Assembly (NCBI RefSeq): GCF_016195855.1
Contig: NZ_JACPYU010000012.1
Span: forward strand, 1 to 64,000
Direction of reading: 5' to 3'
From: Aquabacterium sp.
GTDB taxonomy: Bacteria; Pseudomonadota; Gammaproteobacteria; Burkholderiales; Burkholderiaceae_C
Length of the DNA stretch: 64,000 nt
Positions 35,688-43,106 of the stretch are shown here, one piece after another. The notes beneath the pieces were generated by a model. The model was given only the letters and a program-made list of their open reading frames with translations, was not told the DNA's origin and ran no database searches. Numbering within the stretch: position 1 is the stretch's first letter; each line of letters starts with the position of its first letter. The position numbers and the translations under genes were made by a program.

Positions 35688-36974
35688 TCAGCGCTGGCAG
35701 GCCAGGTCCGAGCCGGACCAGCCATCGGTCAGCGTGCACAGGAAATTGACCACGTCGGCGATCTCTGCGGCGTTCAATGCGGGGCTGTCACCAGGACCTC
35801 GGTTGTAGGGGCCCTCGGTGGTGTTGACGTTGCCGCGGTAGGCCAGCGGCAAGTCATTGAACTTGACATCAGGCTGGCCATTGGCGTCCAGGTAGAACTG
35901 ATCCGGGTCGATGTCGCGCTGCGCATAGAAGGTCACCACATCCGTCAAGGACGTGAAGCGGCCGTTGTGGAAAAAGGCCTTGCGCAAGCCGGCATTGCGC
36001 AGCGAGGGCACCTTGAACTTGCCGCACAAGGCCGCCTTGGTCGAGGCATCCAAGGCGTTGATGGCATCCGTGCCGTTGTCGCACAGGCCCAGGTCGAACT
36101 GGGTCGGGTCGGTGGCCACCTTCCAGTTGCGCGGCACGCCCAGCGCGTCATAGGAGAAGTCGGTGAACAAAGGGAAGCTGCCATCCTTGCCGATGGCACT
36201 GGGGTGGCAGGCGGCGCAGTTGCCCTTGATCGAGCTGTTGAACAAGGCCAGCCCCCTCAACTCGCTCCCGCTCAAACCCGTCTGCCCACGCAGAAAGGCG
36301 TCGTACTTGCTGCTGAAGCGCGCGAACTCGGGGGACTCTTTTTCAAACGCCTGCAAGGCCAGCGCGACACGCTCGAAAGCCGCGTCTGGGTTGTCAAAGA
36401 TGGCCTGGCCGTACAAGGCCTTGAACTCGCTGGCGTACGTCGCCGCCGCCAGCTTGGTGATGACCGTGGCCACATCGGCGTTGGCCATCTCCTTGGGATT
36501 GAGGAAAGGCGCTTTGCCCTGATCAGACAGGCTCGCGGCCCGGCCGTCCCAGAAGAAGCCGCCGGTCGGCGTGCCGGTGGCGGCCGTGCCATCCTCGAAC
36601 CGGAAAGGCTTGTTGAAGACCAGGTAGCGGATCGAAGGCGACATCCGCCCACCAACAGACACACCATCCGAGCCCGGCTCGGTGGGGATGTCGGTATTCG
36701 GCCCCACGAACTGCAGTGGCCCCGCATGCCCACGCTCGGCCACGTGGCAACTGGCACAAGCCTGATTGCCGTTGAGGGACAAGCTGGTGTCCTTGAAGAT
36801 TTTCTCGCCCAGGGCCGCCGCGGCCGACAAGCCCACCGACTGCGTCGTCGACGAAGAACTGCCCGAGGGCGCCCCACCGCCACCACCACAGGCACTCACG
36901 ACCAGGCTGGTGCAAGCCACCAGGATCATGCGCAAGGTTGCCCCCAAAGGGGGCCGGAACAAGGCGGGGTTCAT
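35688..36974 (-). CDS. Di-haem cytochrome c peroxidase/MauG-family lipoprotein
   Basis: 428 residues from the ATG at 36974 (a TTG at 36980 is also in frame). Lipobox VSAC gives a lipid-anchored protein, followed by a Gly/Ser linker. Two c-haem motifs, CASCH (near 75) and CAACH (near 235), are spaced as in bacterial CcpA/MauG proteins. The region CGKFKVPSLRNAGLRKAFFH, then NGRFTSL, is conserved in the family. It may be a peroxidase or an oxidase acting on a partner protein. It is first in the operon, directly under the Fur box, 55 bp before the porin gene. Confidence 0.92.
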   Translation of the reverse strand: MNPALFRPPLGATLRMILVACTSLVVSACGGGGGAPSGSSSSTTQSVGLSAAAALGEKIFKDTSLSLNGNQACASCHVAERGHAGPLQFVGPNTDIPTEPGSDGVSVGGRMSPSIRYLVFNKPFRFEDGTAATGTPTGGFFWDGRAASLSDQGKAPFLNPKEMANADVATVITKLAAATYASEFKALYGQAIFDNPDAAFERVALALQAFEKESPEFARFSSKYDAFLRGQTGLSGSELRGLALFNSSIKGNCAACHPSAIGKDGSFPLFTDFSYDALGVPRNWKVATDPTQFDLGLCDNGTDAINALDASTKAALCGKFKVPSLRNAGLRKAFFHNGRFTSLTDVVTFYAQRDIDPDQFYLDANGQPDVKFNDLPLAYRGNVNTTEGPYNRGPGDSPALNAAEIADVVNFLCTLTDGWSGSDLACQR

Positions 36975-36992
36975 GTGCAAGCGAATCTAAAT

Positions 36993-37014
36993 GACAATGG
37001 TTCGCATTATCATA
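36993..37014 (-). promoter_or_regulatory. Fur box overlapping the -10 of the redox operon
   Basis: Read on the minus strand, GATAATGCGAACCATTGTC (37011-36993) matches 15 of 19 positions of the Fur consensus GATAATGATAATCATTATC. A TATGAT -10-like hexamer overlaps it at 37014-37009, 35 bp before the first start codon, so Fur binding would block RNA polymerase. The site is flanked by a GCGAATC (36981-36987) / GATTCGC (37021-37027) inverted repeat. The AT-rich patch contrasts with its GC-rich surroundings. Confidence 0.8.
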
Positions 37015-37140
37015 TTTATTGATTCGCCAGACTTGATCTGGCGCAGCAAGCCAGTCAACTACCCCCGCGAACGGGGGCGGTTGGTGTTCAAACGAAAAGG
37101 GCCATCGACAAGGCCGTCACCCGGTCGGCCAACCGGGCCT

Positions 37141-38403
37141 TCAATTGGCACGCAAACGCTTGGGCGCCTTTTTGCGACCCAGGCCCGCCTGCTGGGCCAT
37201 GATCTTGACGAAGACCCACAAGGCCGACTCACGTGGCTTGGGCGCCTCGCCCCGACCGATGCGCTTGAGCTGCCCCGTGTACCAGGACACCTCCATCAAG
37301 CCGGTCTTGTCGACAAACGAGATGCCGGTCTTGAGCGGGCGCACCTGTTGGCGCGGCTCCTGCCCTGACAGCAAACGCTGCGGCACATCGGGCTCGATGG
37401 CCAGCGCGCGCGCCAGGCCGACGAAGTCCACCGCGCCCGATGAGATGGCGTCCGCCATGCCGCGCACCGAGCGAAAGCCCCCGGTGACCACCAGCGGCGT
37501 CTTCACGGCCTGCCGGGCCTTTTCGGCAAAGGCCAGGAAGTAGGCTTCGCGCTGGCGCGTGCTCTCCTTGGCTGGCTCCTTGCCGGCCTTCACGCCGGTC
37601 ATGGCGGGCGCTTCATACGTGCCACCCGAAATCTCGACCAGGTCGATGCCGGCATCGGCCAGGGCACGGATGGTGTCCAGCGACTCTTCTTCGGTGAAGC
37701 CACCGCGCTGGAAGTCCGCCGAGTTCAGCTTGATGCCGATGGCGAAGTCAGGCCCGACCTTCTCGCGCATCGCGCGGTAGACCTCCAGCACAAAACGACG
37801 GCGCTTTTCGGGCGTGCCGCCCCATGCGTCATTGCGGCGGTTGTGATGCGGCGACAGGAACTGGCTGACCAGGTAGCCATGGGCACCGTGGATCTGCACC
37901 CCGGTGAAGCCAGCCTTCTTGACAATGGCCGCAGCGTTGGCAAAGCGCTGGATCAGGCCACGGATCTCTTCATCGGTGAGTTCACGCGGCGTGGCGAACA
38001 TCATCTTCATCTCGGGCCTGAAGGGCACCGCCGATGGCGACACGGTTTCCTTGTTCAAGCCTTTGGGTGATTGCTTGCCCGGGTGATTGAGTTGCACCCA
38101 GCACTGCGTGCCATTGCGCGTGCCGGCCTGAGCCCAGGCCTTGAGCGCCGGCAGATGCGACTCGTCTTCGATGACCACATTGCCCGGCTCACCCAGGGCA
38201 CGCTTGTCGATCATCACGTTGCCGGTGACGCACAAGCCAATGCCGCCATCAGCCCACGCACCATACAGACGGGCCAGCTCCGGTGTGGCCACACAAGTGC
38301 GGTCACTCAAGGCCTCGCTCATGGCGGACTTGAACAAGCGGTTCTTGATCACTTGCCCATTGGGCAGGGTGAACGGTTGAGCCAGTACGGCCTGAGGCGT
38401 CAT
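37141..38403 (-). CDS. Old-yellow-enzyme-family NADH:flavin oxidoreductase
   Basis: 420 residues. A TIM-barrel flavoenzyme: FTLPNGQVIKNRLFKSAMSE at the N-terminus, catalytic-site HGAHGYLVSQFLSPHHNRR, and the FMN phosphate-binding GGFRSVRGM plus VDFVGLARALAIEPD. The C-terminal extension of about 60 basic residues is not part of the barrel. It probably reduces activated C=C bonds; the substrate is unknown. It is 166 bp upstream of the Fur-box operon on the same strand, but the Fur box between them argues for separate control. Confidence 0.92.
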   Translation of the reverse strand: MTPQAVLAQPFTLPNGQVIKNRLFKSAMSEALSDRTCVATPELARLYGAWADGGIGLCVTGNVMIDKRALGEPGNVVIEDESHLPALKAWAQAGTRNGTQCWVQLNHPGKQSPKGLNKETVSPSAVPFRPEMKMMFATPRELTDEEIRGLIQRFANAAAIVKKAGFTGVQIHGAHGYLVSQFLSPHHNRRNDAWGGTPEKRRRFVLEVYRAMREKVGPDFAIGIKLNSADFQRGGFTEEESLDTIRALADAGIDLVEISGGTYEAPAMTGVKAGKEPAKESTRQREAYFLAFAEKARQAVKTPLVVTGGFRSVRGMADAISSGAVDFVGLARALAIEPDVPQRLLSGQEPRQQVRPLKTGISFVDKTGLMEVSWYTGQLKRIGRGEAPKPRESALWVFVKIMAQQAGLGRKKAPKRLRAN

Positions 38404-38723
38404 CGAAATACTCCGGTGAATCAGCGAAAGCCAAGATTGAACACCAAATAGGCCAAGGCTGCAGAGAACATTCGCGACACGATTCGGAAGAACGGCGACA
38501 CCGTCAAAGCATCACTCAAGAGGGCTCAAACAGGGCCCGAGACCGCATAAGCCCTGCTTCAACGCAAAAAATCTTGATGTTCGAGGGCCACAAAGGTGGA
38601 TGCGGGCTGTTTTTCCCTGGTAAAGCGCATTACCATCGCAACGCACAGCTTTTGAGGAACGCCTGCGTAATGAGCAAGCGCCCAAAGCCGCATCAGATCT
38701 GACCTTCGATGGAGTGAATTCAC
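38404..38723. other. Intergenic region between OYE gene and SWIB gene
   Basis: No gene, tRNA or clear riboswitch is visible in these 320 bp. It must contain the divergent promoters of the flanking genes. A GGGCTC...GAGACC-type imperfect hairpin lies near 38522-38555, and the stretch before 38640 is AT-richer, but no consensus -35/-10 pair was found. Confidence 0.5.
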
Positions 38724-39059
38724 ATGGCAACTGCGAAGAAAGCCCCGGCCAAAAAGGCCGCTCCCGCCAAGAAAGCTGCAGCACCCGCTGCCAAGAAGGC
38801 CGCCGTCAAGCGCGCGCCCAATGCTGCTTTCCTGAAACCTCTGACCCCAAGCGCTGCACTGGCCGCCATCATTGGCGCCGCCCCGCTGCCTCGCACGGAA
38901 GTCACCAAGAAGGTGTGGGAATACATCAAGAAGCACAATCTGCAAGATGCCGCCAACAAGCGCAACATCAATGCAGACGACAAGCTGAAGGTCATCTTCA
39001 AGAAGCCCCAGGTCACCATGTTTGAGTTGACCAAGCTGATCAGCGACCAACTGTCCTGA
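38724..39059 (+). CDS. SWIB/MDM2-domain protein with histone-H1-like tail
   Basis: 111 residues. The first 32 residues are Lys/Ala/Pro repeats (AKKAPAKKAAPAKKA) like bacterial histone H1-type proteins and likely to bind DNA. Residues about 35-111 form a SWIB domain: LKPLTPSAALAAIIGAAPLP, VWEYIKKHNLQD, NINADDKLKVIF and MFELTKLISDQL. SWIB domains occur in eukaryotic chromatin remodellers and in chlamydial and betaproteobacterial proteins, sometimes fused to topoisomerase. A nucleoid-associated role is inferred. It has its own terminator and is probably monocistronic. Confidence 0.93.
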   Translation: MATAKKAPAKKAAPAKKAAAPAAKKAAVKRAPNAAFLKPLTPSAALAAIIGAAPLPRTEVTKKVWEYIKKHNLQDAANKRNINADDKLKVIFKKPQVTMFELTKLISDQLS

Positions 39060-39113
39060 TTCAGTGGGGATGCACCATCGAGCCTGACGAGGCAGATGGT
39101 GCTGACCAACAGC

Positions 39114-39139
39114 AAAGCCCGGCCTGGCCGGGCTTTTTT
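39114..39139 (+). terminator. Intrinsic terminator after the SWIB gene
   Basis: AAAGCCCGGCC and GGCCGGGCTTT form a strong stem with a short loop, ending in T6. It lies about 55 bp after the SWIB stop codon and separates it from the convergent crotonase gene. Confidence 0.9.
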
Positions 39140-39179
39140 GCGTTTGCACGAACGCGCGGCCTGCGTCAGGCCGCCACGC

Positions 39180-40058
39180 TCACTCCCACCACGGGTAGAA
39201 CGGTGGCATCTCGGACGTCTTGCTGGTGAACTGCGCCGGGCGCTTGTCCAGGAAGGCCTGCACGCCCTCCTTGCCATCGCCGATGCTGGTGTAGAACATG
39301 GCCAGCGAGTCCACCTGGTGGGCAGCCAGCGGGTGCGGCTGGGCCGAGTTGCGGTACATCATCTGACGCGTCAGCGCGATGCCCACGGCCGAACGCTCGG
39401 TGGCGATGCGGCGCGCGATCTTCATGGCCTCGTCCAGCAACTGCTCGGGCGGCACAACGGCCTTGACCAGGCCACCGCGCTGCGCTTCATGGCCATCGAA
39501 GATGTCGGCCATGTAGGTCCACTCCAGCGCCTGCGAGATGCCCACGATGCGCGGCAGGAACCAGCTGGAGCAGGCTTCGGGCACGATGCCGATGCGGCCG
39601 AATACAAAACCGATGCGCGCCTTTTCAGATGCGATGCGGATGTCCATGGGCAAGGTCATGGTGGCACCAATGCCCACGGCCGCGCCGTTGATGGCACCGA
39701 TCACCGGCTTCTTGCAATTGAAGATGGACAGCACCACGCGGCCACCGGTGTCGCGCACGCCGTTGAAGATGGCAGGGTCGTCCAGGCGCTCGCGCATGTC
39801 CTGCATGCCGGGCTGCTGGGTCTCATCCAGGCCAAACACATTGCCCGGCACGCTCAGGTCCATGCCGGCGCAGAAGGCCTTGCCGGCGCCGGTCACCACG
39901 ATGGCGCGAACACGGTCGTCGTCGCTGGCCGTGGTGAAGGCATCCACCAGTTCATTGGCCATCTCGACCGTGAACGAGTTGAGCTGTTCAGGGCGATTGA
40001 GGGTCAGCAGCAGCACGCCATCGTCGCCGATGGCGTAGTCCAAGGTGTTGTAGGTCAT
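39180..40058 (-). CDS. Enoyl-CoA hydratase/isomerase (crotonase) family protein
   Basis: 292 residues. Crotonase fold: LLTLNRPEQLNSFTVEM, oxyanion-hole stretch VVTGAGKAFCAGMDLSV, and PVIGAINGAAVGIGATMTLP. At the second catalytic position FVFGRIGIVPEACSSWFLPR carries Glu where enoyl-CoA hydratases have the proton-donor Glu. It is probably a fatty-acid or aromatic-degradation hydratase; the substrate is unknown. No beta-oxidation genes are adjacent. Confidence 0.92.
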   Translation of the reverse strand: MTYNTLDYAIGDDGVLLLTLNRPEQLNSFTVEMANELVDAFTTASDDDRVRAIVVTGAGKAFCAGMDLSVPGNVFGLDETQQPGMQDMRERLDDPAIFNGVRDTGGRVVLSIFNCKKPVIGAINGAAVGIGATMTLPMDIRIASEKARIGFVFGRIGIVPEACSSWFLPRIVGISQALEWTYMADIFDGHEAQRGGLVKAVVPPEQLLDEAMKIARRIATERSAVGIALTRQMMYRNSAQPHPLAAHQVDSLAMFYTSIGDGKEGVQAFLDKRPAQFTSKTSEMPPFYPWWE

Positions 40059-40250
40059 GCTTGTCTCTTCTCGGTCTGTGTGTGATCAGTGCGGGGAGCG
40101 ATCAGCGCATGTGCGCTGTCAGCGGCGCAGGATAACGCATGCGATCTGTTATAGATTCACGAAAGCGGCCGGCAGGGGAATCCCCCGGCCAGGATGCCGC
40201 CCGATGCGGCGCACAATGCGCCCGCTCGATCATTGAACTGGAGAACAAGC

Positions 40251-40430
40251 ATGTGGAAATTGCTCGTGGGTTTCATCATCTTCGCCGCACTCGCCGTGTT
40301 CCTGCTGATGAAGGGCGGCGCCAATGTGGACATGGGCGGTGAGAAGCACGGCATCGAAACCGAGGCCACGCATGAAGCCCCTCATGACACGGCTGCGGCA
40401 TCCGCACCCGCCAGCGCGGCCTCGCAGTAA
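40251..40430 (+). CDS. Small single-helix membrane protein
   Basis: 59 residues from the ATG at 40251, preceded by GGAGAA at a suitable distance. One N-terminal helix (KLLVGFIIFAALAVFLLM, about 3-20) is followed by a hydrophilic Glu/His/Ala-rich tail ending in Ser/Ala repeats. There is no recognised domain. The tail should face the periplasm if the N-terminus stays inside. It looks like a real gene because of the ribosome site and the clean helix, but I cannot assign a function. Confidence 0.7.
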   Translation: MWKLLVGFIIFAALAVFLLMKGGANVDMGGEKHGIETEATHEAPHDTAAASAPASAASQ

Positions 40431-40460
40431 GCGCCAGGCCTGCGCCCCCGGCCAGCGCGC

Positions 40461-40958
40461 TCAGCCTGGCTGGGCCTCGTGATGGGTCAGGCCCTGGTGG
40501 CCTCGCTCAGCGGCCAGCCATTGCAACACGGGGATGGTGCCCGGCAAGACGGGCACCGCCTCGACAGGCAGGCTCTGCCAGGCCATGTGCTGGCCTTCAC
40601 GCATCTCGAACTCGCCCTGCCATTGGTAGACCTTGCAAAAGTGCAGGCGCACCCGGGCATGGGGGTAGTCCATGACCTCGATCTGCCAGGGGTGGGCTTC
40701 GCCAATGGTGATGCCGATCTCTTCGTGCAGCTCGCGCCGCAAGGCCTGCTCGACCGTTTCGCCGGCTTCGAGCTTGCCGCCAGGAAACTCCCAGTAGCCC
40801 GCGTACACCTTGCCCTCAGGGCGTGAGGTGAGCAGGAAGCGCCCTTCCCGCCCCTGCGCATCACGCTCGATCAACACGCCCACAGCCACCTCCACCGGCG
40901 TGCGATCGGTGGCGTCCATCACGTGATAGGACTTGCGTTCTGACTTGCGCTCAGACAT
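40461..40958 (-). CDS. mutT: MutT-type Nudix hydrolase (8-oxo-dGTP diphosphatase)
   Basis: Removes oxidised dGTP from the nucleotide pool. 165 residues from the ATG at 40958; a 250-residue read to 41213 would overlap the upstream gene deeply. The Nudix box at 61-83 fits GX5EX7REUXEEXGU (GKLEAGETVEQALRRELHEE, then IGI). It overlaps the DUF815 ATPase stop by 8 bp, so the two are co-translated. NUDIX identity is certain; the exact substrate is by family. Confidence 0.93.
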   Translation of the reverse strand: MSERKSERKSYHVMDATDRTPVEVAVGVLIERDAQGREGRFLLTSRPEGKVYAGYWEFPGGKLEAGETVEQALRRELHEEIGITIGEAHPWQIEVMDYPHARVRLHFCKVYQWQGEFEMREGQHMAWQSLPVEAVPVLPGTIPVLQWLAAERGHQGLTHHEAQPG

Positions 40959-41838
40959 GGTCACGGCCCGCAAAGTCACGTGCGAACTGATAGGCCACCC
41001 GGCCCGAGCGTGAGCCACGCTCGATGGCCCAGACCAGGGCCTCGGGGCGCGCGGTCGCCATCGCCGATTCAGGCAGGCCAAAGTGCGCCAGCCACTGCGC
41101 CACGATGGCCAGGTACTCGTCCTGCGTGAAGGGGTAGAAGCTGACCCACAACCCGAAGCGCTCGGACAGCGAGATCTTTTCTTCCACGACCTCACCAGGG
41201 TGCAGCTCGCCATCGGCGGTGTGCTTGTAGCTCTTGTTGTCCGCGTGGTATTCGGGCAGCAGGTGGCGGCGGTTGGAGGTGGCGATGATCAACACGTTGT
41301 CGCCACTGGCCGAGACGGTGCCATCCAGGATGGACTTGAGCGCCTTGTAGCCCGGCTCGCCATCATCGAAGCTCAGGTCATCACAGAAGATGACGAAGCG
41401 CTCTGGGCGGCCGCTGACCAGGTCGATCAGATCAGGCAGGTCGATCATGTCGGCCTTGTCGACCTCGATCAGGCGCAGGCCTTGCGCCGCATGCGCGTGC
41501 AGCCCGGCCTTGACCAGCGAGGACTTGCCTGTGCCGCGCGCACCGGACAACAGCACGTTGTTGGCGGGCTTGCCGGCCACGAACTGCGCGAGGTTGCGAG
41601 CAAAACGCCCCTTCTGCGTGTCGACCTCCTTGAGGTCTTCATAGCGGATGACGGCCACGTGGCGCACGGGCTCCAGCGCCGCACCACCCCAGGCCGAGGC
41701 GCCACCGCGCCGGCGATAACGCCAGGCCACGGACGCCCCCCAATCGGGTTCACTCAGCTGATGTGGCAGCAGAGATTCAAGTTGCGCGACGAGCCGCTCA
41801 GCGCGGATCAGCAGGGAGTCAAGAGCAGGTTGAGCCAT
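40951..41838 (-). CDS. DUF815-family AAA-type ATPase
   Basis: 295 residues. Walker A GARGTGKSS near 99-107, Walker B-like RFVIFCDDLSFDD, and sensor-1-like NVLIIATSNRRHLLPE, with the DUF815 signature DNKSYKHTADGELHPGEVVE. An N-terminal helical region of about 70 residues lies before the ATPase. The biological role of DUF815 proteins is not established. It is coupled to mutT by an 8-bp overlap, an arrangement also seen in related Burkholderiales. Confidence 0.9.
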   Translation of the reverse strand: MAQPALDSLLIRAERLVAQLESLLPHQLSEPDWGASVAWRYRRRGGASAWGGAALEPVRHVAVIRYEDLKEVDTQKGRFARNLAQFVAGKPANNVLLSGARGTGKSSLVKAGLHAHAAQGLRLIEVDKADMIDLPDLIDLVSGRPERFVIFCDDLSFDDGEPGYKALKSILDGTVSASGDNVLIIATSNRRHLLPEYHADNKSYKHTADGELHPGEVVEEKISLSERFGLWVSFYPFTQDEYLAIVAQWLAHFGLPESAMATARPEALVWAIERGSRSGRVAYQFARDFAGRDHV

Positions 41839-41882
41839 GGGCGCTAGTTTAGAGCCTTGCCCAAGGCCTGCTCATGGTGTGT

Positions 41883-43106
41883 TCATGGCCTGCCCACGAG
41901 CACCTGCAAGCTGGCCTTCATCGCACGCTCGTACAGCTCGTCGTTGGCCAGTGGCACGGGGCGCGGTGTGTTGCGCTCGGCGCCAAAGCGTTCGCCAAAA
42001 CGGCCACGCAAGGCGCCCACCGGGACCAGGCTGTCGGCGTCATCCATGCCGCGCAGCGCCAGCCCGACCAGGCGCCCGCCCTGGTCATACACCGGGCCAC
42101 CACGCGGGCCCACGCCCGGCGGCGCGATGCCCAGGCGACGCGCGCCTGCCGAGCCCGCCAGGGTGGGCGCCCCCAGAAAACCCAGGCGCATCAAGGGCCA
42201 GGCGGCCTCACCCGCCGGATCGGGTGCGTAGTCGATGACATAAGCGGGCGAGCCGGGGAAGGCATCGTGCGGGGGCACGGCCATCGCGCCGGGTATCGGT
42301 AACGACTCGACCAGCTTCAGCAACACCAGTCCCAGGCCGGGTGCGGTGTCTTGTGGATCAGGTGCCGCTGCGACCGTCTGTCCCAGACCATTGCGCAACC
42401 AGATGGCGCCAGATGCAGGCACGGCGGCCTGCGGCGCCAGCGCATGCCGTCCATCGGCCAGCAAGATGGCCGATGCCACCACCCTTGCACCAGGCGCGAC
42501 GACAGCCCCCGTGGCGAACGGCGCCAGCCTGGCAGGAATGGACAGCAGCACACCATCAGCCAGACACTCGCCCGACTGGAAGCGGCTGCGTGCCGCCTTG
42601 ACCATCGGGTGATCAGGTGCCGTGGCCTCGGCCTGCGCCAACGTCTGCAAGGCAATGGCCTCTTGCCCGCCCAGCTTCAGCAGCCAGGCGTAGAACACAC
42701 GCCCCTGCACCTCATCCAGGTGCACGCCGGCCGTGTGCGCGGCAAAGGCCAGGGCATGGCGATAGTCGCCCGCCTGCATCTGCGCGCGCAGGATGCCCAG
42801 CTCGATGTGGGCCTCGTGCGCCTGCAAGGCCGCCTGCTCGAAAGCCTGCCGTGCGCCATCGGCATCACCGGCACGCAAGCGGCTTTCGCCTTCGTCCAGC
42901 AGACGGCGTCGCTCGGCCAGGGCCTGCGGGGAGCTGCCTGCATCGTGCCCGTGCCCGTGCCCGTGCTCATGGTCACCATGGTCAACTGACACGGCCTGCG
43001 GCTGCCCAACAGGTACCGCACCGGGCGGGGTGGCCGCCAAGGCACACGAGGCCACCACACCCAGCGCAGCGGCCCACCATGCGGGCCGCCCCAAGCAACG
43101 CCGCAT
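41883..43106 (-). CDS. Exported His-rich TPR protein with degenerate trypsin-like domain
   Basis: 407 residues from the ATG at 43106, whose A is shared with the stop of the 5'-nucleotidase gene (TGATG). Signal peptide about 1-25. A His/Asp/Gly metal-binding-like run follows (HGDHEHGHGHGHD, about 42-54), then TPR-like helices (about 65-180). From about 190 the sequence resembles a trypsin-like barrel ending in GPRGGPVYDQGGRLVGLAL. The catalytic Ser expected before GGP is Arg, and no His or Asp of the triad is visible at the matching places, so it is probably not a protease. I infer a metal- or partner-binding envelope protein. Confidence 0.72.
   Translation of the reverse strand: MRRCLGRPAWWAAALGVVASCALAATPPGAVPVGQPQAVSVDHGDHEHGHGHGHDAGSSPQALAERRRLLDEGESRLRAGDADGARQAFEQAALQAHEAHIELGILRAQMQAGDYRHALAFAAHTAGVHLDEVQGRVFYAWLLKLGGQEAIALQTLAQAEATAPDHPMVKAARSRFQSGECLADGVLLSIPARLAPFATGAVVAPGARVVASAILLADGRHALAPQAAVPASGAIWLRNGLGQTVAAAPDPQDTAPGLGLVLLKLVESLPIPGAMAVPPHDAFPGSPAYVIDYAPDPAGEAAWPLMRLGFLGAPTLAGSAGARRLGIAPPGVGPRGGPVYDQGGRLVGLALRGMDDADSLVPVGALRGRFGERFGAERNTPRPVPLANDELYERAMKASLQVLVGRP

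Noticed and set aside
41883..43106. Calling the His-rich protein a serine protease
   Set aside because: The GGP motif lacks the preceding Ser and no His or Asp of the triad can be placed.
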